Assembly: GCA_004377245.1 (NCBI GenBank) | Contig: SOIK01000050.1 | Coordinates: 1 to 9,553 of the forward strand | Length of the DNA: 9,553 nucleotides | Direction: 5' to 3' | Origin: Sulfurovum sp. | GTDB lineage: Bacteria; Campylobacterota; Campylobacteria; Campylobacterales; Sulfurovaceae | Part shown: one piece after another, positions 6,494 through 9,553 of the stretch | Numbering within the stretch: the stretch's first letter is position 1 | Layout of the letters: each line of letters opens with the position of its first letter | The notes under the pieces: model-generated | What the model saw: only the letters and a program-made list of their open reading frames with translations | Databases searched by the model: none | Told to the model about the DNA's origin: nothing | Program-made: the position numbers and the translations under genes

Positions 6494-6663
6494 ATGATTA
6501 CTGTAAAACTTGAAACCTTAATACAGTACAAAACATTGTTGTAATCTCAGCCCATAACGAATCAGGCTACCTGTTAAAACTGATCCATATAGGTGTTTCA
6601 AACTTTATCCTCAAACCGATTAAGATCACGTAGTTTCAGAATGTACTTTTCATTACGTCAAAG
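6494..6663 (+). pseudogene. Remnant of a second copy of the hybrid kinase gene (receiver domain)
   Basis: ATG at 6494 opens a peptide beginning MITVKLETLIQYK, resembling MINKKLQTLIESN of the intact kinase at 6912; the sequence before both ATGs is also alike (ATGGAAT). After about 14 codons roughly 80 codons are missing. From 6535, in another frame, the sequence resumes at the counterpart of residue 96 with ISAHNES, YLLKLI, then SNFILKPI. An in-frame TAG at 6631-6633 replaces the glutamine codon for Q128, and similarity fades near residue 137. Kinase domains are absent. It is therefore a deleted, frameshifted and stop-containing relic with no intact product. Confidence 0.85.
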
Positions 6664-6686
6664 AAATGGCTGCTTAATTTAGGTTG

Positions 6687-6704
6687 CAATTACGTTAGTA
6701 ATTG
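6687..6704 (+). repeat. Perfect 7-bp inverted repeat (possible hairpin)
   Basis: CAATTAC (6687-6693), loop GTTA, GTAATTG (6698-6704). It lies just before the dyad at 6713 and between the two gene remnants. No T-run follows, so a terminator is unlikely. It may be residual structure of the decayed locus. Confidence 0.35.
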
Positions 6705-6712
6705 GAATTGGT

Positions 6713-6764
6713 GTAGGATTATTCCTACAAATATTTTAGAGAAAAAATGCTATTCTATAGTTTA
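6713..6764 (+). promoter_or_regulatory. Second copy of the FIST-operon promoter module with a perfect dyad
   Basis: GTAGGATTATTCCTAC (6713-6728) is a perfect dyad (GTAGGA/TCCTAC around TTAT). The following bases keep the same spacing as the FIST promoter, ending in TATAGT (6756-6761) as the -10-like element. The copy matches 3095-3142 at about 41 of 48 positions and breaks off where Hpt-like sequence begins. Downstream is only an Hpt remnant and then the kinase at 6912, whose expression it may now drive. Confidence 0.55.
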
Positions 6765-6863
6765 TTAGGAAACCATTACGTAGCAGACAAGTTGATTGAA
6801 ATAAAATCACATCTTGAAAGCGAAGCCGCATTAAAAGAGATAGCATTATTATTATATCTTTAG
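6762..6863 (+). pseudogene. Remnant of a second Hpt gene (C-terminal third)
   Basis: Read from 6762, the frame gives LLGNHYVADKLIEIKSHLES and continues to TAG at 6861-6863. It aligns with residues 72 to about 101 of the intact Hpt protein (LGNHELAEKLNEIRSHFES), with many differences at third codon positions, so the copies diverged while still coding. The N-terminal 70 residues, including the phospho-acceptor histidine, are missing, and there is no start codon. The join to the promoter copy is immediate. Confidence 0.82.
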
Positions 6864-6911
6864 AGAAAACATTTCTAAAGTTTACTAAACACTATATGAA
6901 ATGGAATATTT

Positions 6912-8531
6912 ATGATAAATAAGAAACTTCAAACTTTAATAGAATCAAATAAAAATTTAACAGTTTTATATGTTGAAGACAGTGATGTAGTGCGTGACAG
7001 CACTCTTGATATGATGAAAGAGTTTTTTTCAAATATTGATTCTGCAAAAGATGGAGAGGAAGGTCTTCAAAAGTACGAAAAATACTACAATGATAATAAT
7101 CAGTATTATGATATTGTCATTACTGATATCAACATGCCAAAAATGAACGGTATCGAGATGAGTAAATCAATCTTATCACTCAATGAAGAGCAAATAATTC
7201 TCATCATTTCGGCCCACAATGAATCAGATTATCTCCTAAAGTTGATCAATATGGGAATTTCAAATTTTATACTAAAACCAATAGATATTACACAGTTTCA
7301 AAAAATAATTTTCCGTATTATAACCTCTATTCAGAATAAAAAAGTTGTAAAAGAACAATACGAAGAGATCCAAGCGATAAATCTTATTTTAGCGTCAGCA
7401 AAAAAGGAAGCAGAACAGGCTTCACACCAAAAAAGCCAATTTTTGGCAAATATGTCGCATGAGATTCGCACACCACTCAATGCAATTACAGGTTTTATTT
7501 CCCTACTGCATGAAAAAGAGACGGATGCAGAAAAGATCAAATACCTGCAAGTAATTAAAAGCTCTTCCGATTCACTTCTACAGATTATCAGTGATATTTT
7601 AGATATCAGTAAAATAGAGAGTGGAAAGATAGAGATTGATAACATCAATTTTAATCCTTATGAAGAGTTGATCACCGTGGCAGAACTTTTTCAAGAAAAA
7701 GCGGCCCAAAATGGTGTTGAGTTGAAAATTCATTATAGTCATAAGATGCCGGAAATACTTTTCTCTGATGCACACAGAATCAAACAGATTCTTTCAAATC
7801 TTCTCTCTAACGCTGTTAAGTTTACACCAAAGGGTTCAGTTGTCAAATGTATCGTATGCTATGCGGCAGGCCGTTTACATATCAGGGTCAAAGATTTTGG
7901 TATCGGTATTCCTGAAGACAAACAAAAGGTTATATTTGAACCTTTTTCACAAGCAGAGAACTCAACGAGCCGAGAGTATGGTGGTACGGGACTTGGGTTG
8001 GCTATCAGTGCCAAACTGGCCAAACAGCTTGGTGGTAAATTAACACTTAAAAGTCAAGAGGGAAGAGGAAGCACTTTTACCCTTATCGTTAAGATGCCAA
8101 TCGGTAAAGATATTCAGGAAAACATGAATAAGGTCGAATCTGAAGGTCCTCTAACAGGCCATATCCTGATTGTCGAAGATATGGAAGCTAATCGTATGTT
8201 TCTTGGTATTATTCTCGATAATGCCGGTTTGACATATGATACTGCAATCAACGGTATTGAGGCGATTGAAAAGTTCAAAACCAAGAAATACGATCTAATC
8301 CTAATGGATGAGAATATGCCAAAAATGAGCGGTATCACAGCGACCAAAGTGATTTTGACTATGGAAAAAGAGGGTAGCTTGAAGCATACACCAATCATTT
8401 CATTAACAGCAAATGCTCTTAAAGGGGACAAGGAACGCTTTCTTAAATCTGGTATGGATGACTACTTGAGCAAACCGGTTGATCCGAATTCACTCACCAG
8501 TACACTGCGAAAGTATTTGATCAACACATGA
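6912..8531 (+). CDS. Hybrid sensor histidine kinase, REC-HisKA-HATPase-REC
   Basis: The 539-residue soluble protein lacks transmembrane segments. The N-terminal REC (about 15-140) has E22/D23, acceptor D72 (VITDINMPKMNG), S100 and K122-P123. A coiled linker (about 145-175) leads to HisKA with H183 (NMSHEIRTPLNAITG). The HATPase has an N-box at N296-N300, G1 DFGIG at 328-332 and G2 GGTGLGL at 357-363. The C-terminal REC (about 416-536) has E422/D423, acceptor D466, T499 and K521-P522. All sites look functional. An input receiver in front of a kinase suggests it is switched by another kinase or Hpt and not directly by a ligand. GGAA at 6903-6906 supports the ATG. It lies just after the decayed duplicate region; its own lost copy began at 6494, directly after the intact Hpt gene, so Hpt-kinase adjacency looks ancestral. 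Confidence 0.92.
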   Translation: MINKKLQTLIESNKNLTVLYVEDSDVVRDSTLDMMKEFFSNIDSAKDGEEGLQKYEKYYNDNNQYYDIVITDINMPKMNGIEMSKSILSLNEEQIILIISAHNESDYLLKLINMGISNFILKPIDITQFQKIIFRIITSIQNKKVVKEQYEEIQAINLILASAKKEAEQASHQKSQFLANMSHEIRTPLNAITGFISLLHEKETDAEKIKYLQVIKSSSDSLLQIISDILDISKIESGKIEIDNINFNPYEELITVAELFQEKAAQNGVELKIHYSHKMPEILFSDAHRIKQILSNLLSNAVKFTPKGSVVKCIVCYAAGRLHIRVKDFGIGIPEDKQKVIFEPFSQAENSTSREYGGTGLGLAISAKLAKQLGGKLTLKSQEGRGSTFTLIVKMPIGKDIQENMNKVESEGPLTGHILIVEDMEANRMFLGIILDNAGLTYDTAINGIEAIEKFKTKKYDLILMDENMPKMSGITATKVILTMEKEGSLKHTPIISLTANALKGDKERFLKSGMDDYLSKPVDPNSLTSTLRKYLINT

Positions 8532-8650
8532 AAATGATAAAATCTATGCAACAAAAAACTTGGATGCTGGAGATAGCTCCGTTGTCTGTATTTAGAACAG
8601 TAGTAAAGCAGCAGATGCAAATGATAAACTTTAAAAATCTAATAAATTAA
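8528..8650 (+). CDS. Possible 40-residue ORF overlapping the kinase stop (ATGA); doubtful
   Basis: ATG at 8528 overlaps the TGA of the preceding kinase in an ATGA junction and reads 40 codons to TAA at 8648-8650. The peptide (MKMIKSMQQKTWMLEIAPLS and on) has no motif I recognise and is rich in Met, Lys and Gln. The overlap hints at translational coupling, but there is no separate RBS and an AT-rich gap can yield such a frame by chance. It may be decayed sequence. Confidence 0.2.
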   Translation: MKMIKSMQQKTWMLEIAPLSVFRTVVKQQMQMINFKNLIN

Positions 8651-8657
8651 TGTCGTA

Positions 8658-8684
8658 TATAATTATATAAAATACATATAGGAA
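8658..8684 (+). promoter_or_regulatory. Candidate -10 box and RBS of the PAS kinase gene
   Basis: TATAAT at 8658-8663 is a possible -10 element. AGGAA at 8680-8684 lies five bases before GTG at 8690 and decides that start, since the nearby ATGs at 8685 and 8688 run into stops at once. Confidence 0.4.
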
Positions 8685-8689
8685 ATGAT

Positions 8690-9553
8690 GTGATTACAAA
8701 CGCAAATGAAAATAAATTTGTAGAATTGCTTAGTAAAATACCGAATGTCGCTGTGCAAGGATATAATAAATATAGAGAAGTTATTTATTGGAATGAAGCA
8801 AGTGAAAAAATTTATGGTTATACTAAAGAAGAAGCACTTGGTAAACAACTTGAAGATTTAATAATTCCAGACTTTATGAAAGATGATGTAATCTTATTTC
8901 ATACAAATTGGCTTGAAAAAGGAGAAGCTATCCCTTCTGGTGAATTACCATTAGAACATAAAAATGGCTCTACAGTATATGTATACTCTTCACATGTTAT
9001 GCTAGGAGAAGATAGCGATTATCCTGAAATGTTTTGTATTGATATTGACCTTACAGAACAAAAGAAACAAGAAGAAGTTTTAAAAGAAAAAAACAAATTA
9101 CTTACTCAACAATCGCGAATGGCCCAGATGGGAGAGATGATATCTATGATAGCACATCAATGGAGACAACCGTTAGCCGCCATCAGCGCGACAAGTGCAT
9201 CCATAGAACTCAAAGCCAGTTTAAATAAGCTGGACAATGACACTGCACAACAAAAAGCACAAGATATATCTGCTTTTTCACAACATCTAAGTAAAACCAT
9301 CGATGATTTTAGAGATTTCTTTAAACCAAATAAGAAAAAAATAGAGACATCGTATGATGAACTTATAACATCAGTTCTAGAGATCATAGGTGTCTCCATT
9401 AGAAATAAAAATATAGAATTGATTCAGGAGTTAAACTGTCATGATAGATTCATCACTTATCCCAATGAGTTAAAGCAGGTGATCTTAAATCTCATCAAAA
9501 ATGCAGAGGATGCACTGCTTGAGAAGAGAATAGAAAATCCTTATATCAAAATA
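8690..9553 (+). CDS. PAS-domain sensor histidine kinase, 3' end beyond the window
   Basis: An open frame of 288 codons from GTG 8690 reaches the window edge without a stop. A PAS domain spans about residues 10-122 (VIYWNEASEKIYGYTKEEALGK is its typical core). A short coiled linker follows, then the phospho-acceptor box with H156 (MGEMISMIAHQWRQPLAAIS), the variant I associate with Campylobacterota kinases. An N-box starts at about N267 (NLIKNAEDAL, N271). The ATP-lid and G boxes lie outside the window. There is no signal peptide or membrane segment, so it is a cytoplasmic kinase sensing through PAS; the ligand cannot be read from sequence. GTG with AGGAA upstream is the best start. It belongs to a different kinase family from the hybrid kinases before it and may not be part of the same pathway. 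Confidence 0.9.
   Translation, partial: MITNANENKFVELLSKIPNVAVQGYNKYREVIYWNEASEKIYGYTKEEALGKQLEDLIIPDFMKDDVILFHTNWLEKGEAIPSGELPLEHKNGSTVYVYSSHVMLGEDSDYPEMFCIDIDLTEQKKQEEVLKEKNKLLTQQSRMAQMGEMISMIAHQWRQPLAAISATSASIELKASLNKLDNDTAQQKAQDISAFSQHLSKTIDDFRDFFKPNKKKIETSYDELITSVLEIIGVSIRNKNIELIQELNCHDRFITYPNELKQVILNLIKNAEDALLEKRIENPYIKI

Noticed and set aside
6687..6728. Two adjacent hairpins as a terminator or riboswitch
   Set aside because: Neither is followed by a T-run, and the second is better explained as the shared promoter dyad.
6461..6911. Insertion sequence or other mobile element behind the rearrangement
   Set aside because: No transposase frame, terminal inverted repeats or target duplication are visible; the segments are recognisable as copies of neighbouring genes.
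7331..8431. Open frames on the - strand
   Set aside because: They lie wholly within the strongly supported hybrid kinase and lack recognisable motifs or ribosome sites; the same holds for other reverse-strand frames in the window.

Overview
The window reads as chromosomal DNA from an AT-rich Campylobacterota (Sulfurimonas/Sulfurovum/Arcobacter-like). The grounds are the low-GC codon use, the radA tail, and a final kinase with the MGEMISMIAHQWRQPL-type phospho-acceptor box, which I associate with this phylum. All supported genes lie on the + strand. I see no tRNA, rRNA, CRISPR array, transposase or attachment site.

Layout: 1-248 is the 3' end of radA (housekeeping). At 319-384 is a strong candidate GEMM-I (cyclic di-GMP class I) riboswitch in the leader of a NarL/LuxR-type response regulator (453-1106). 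Then come a single-domain receiver (1302-1679), a GGDEF-EAL protein with a destroyed GGDEF motif but an intact EAL site, so a predicted c-di-GMP phosphodiesterase (1735-3060), a FIST-domain protein resembling NosP-type NO/haem sensors (3182-4276), a soluble hybrid histidine kinase (4285-6159) and a small stand-alone Hpt protein (6143-6460). FIST, kinase and Hpt form a tight operon (8-nt gap, then a 17-nt overlap). The stretch 6461-6911 has no intact gene. It holds the wreckage of a second kinase, a copy of the FIST promoter and the tail of a second Hpt gene. After it come an intact REC-HisKA-HATPase-REC hybrid kinase (6912-8531), a doubtful 40-codon ORF, and a PAS histidine kinase running off the right edge (8690-9553).

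Working model (inference): the FIST protein senses a ligand, plausibly NO through haem as in NosP/NahK systems of Pseudomonas, Vibrio and Legionella, and controls the soluble hybrid kinase. Phosphate passes through the Hpt protein to the LuxR-type regulator and/or the single receiver. The EAL protein lowers c-di-GMP, and the riboswitch feeds c-di-GMP level back onto the regulator gene. A 16-nt dyad, GTAGGATTATTCCTAC or close variants, occurs upstream of the receiver gene, the FIST operon and the decayed locus. It is a candidate binding site for the cluster's own LuxR-type regulator.

The decayed stretch is best explained by an old tandem duplication of [promoter-FIST-kinase-Hpt-kinase2], after which each copy lost complementary parts.
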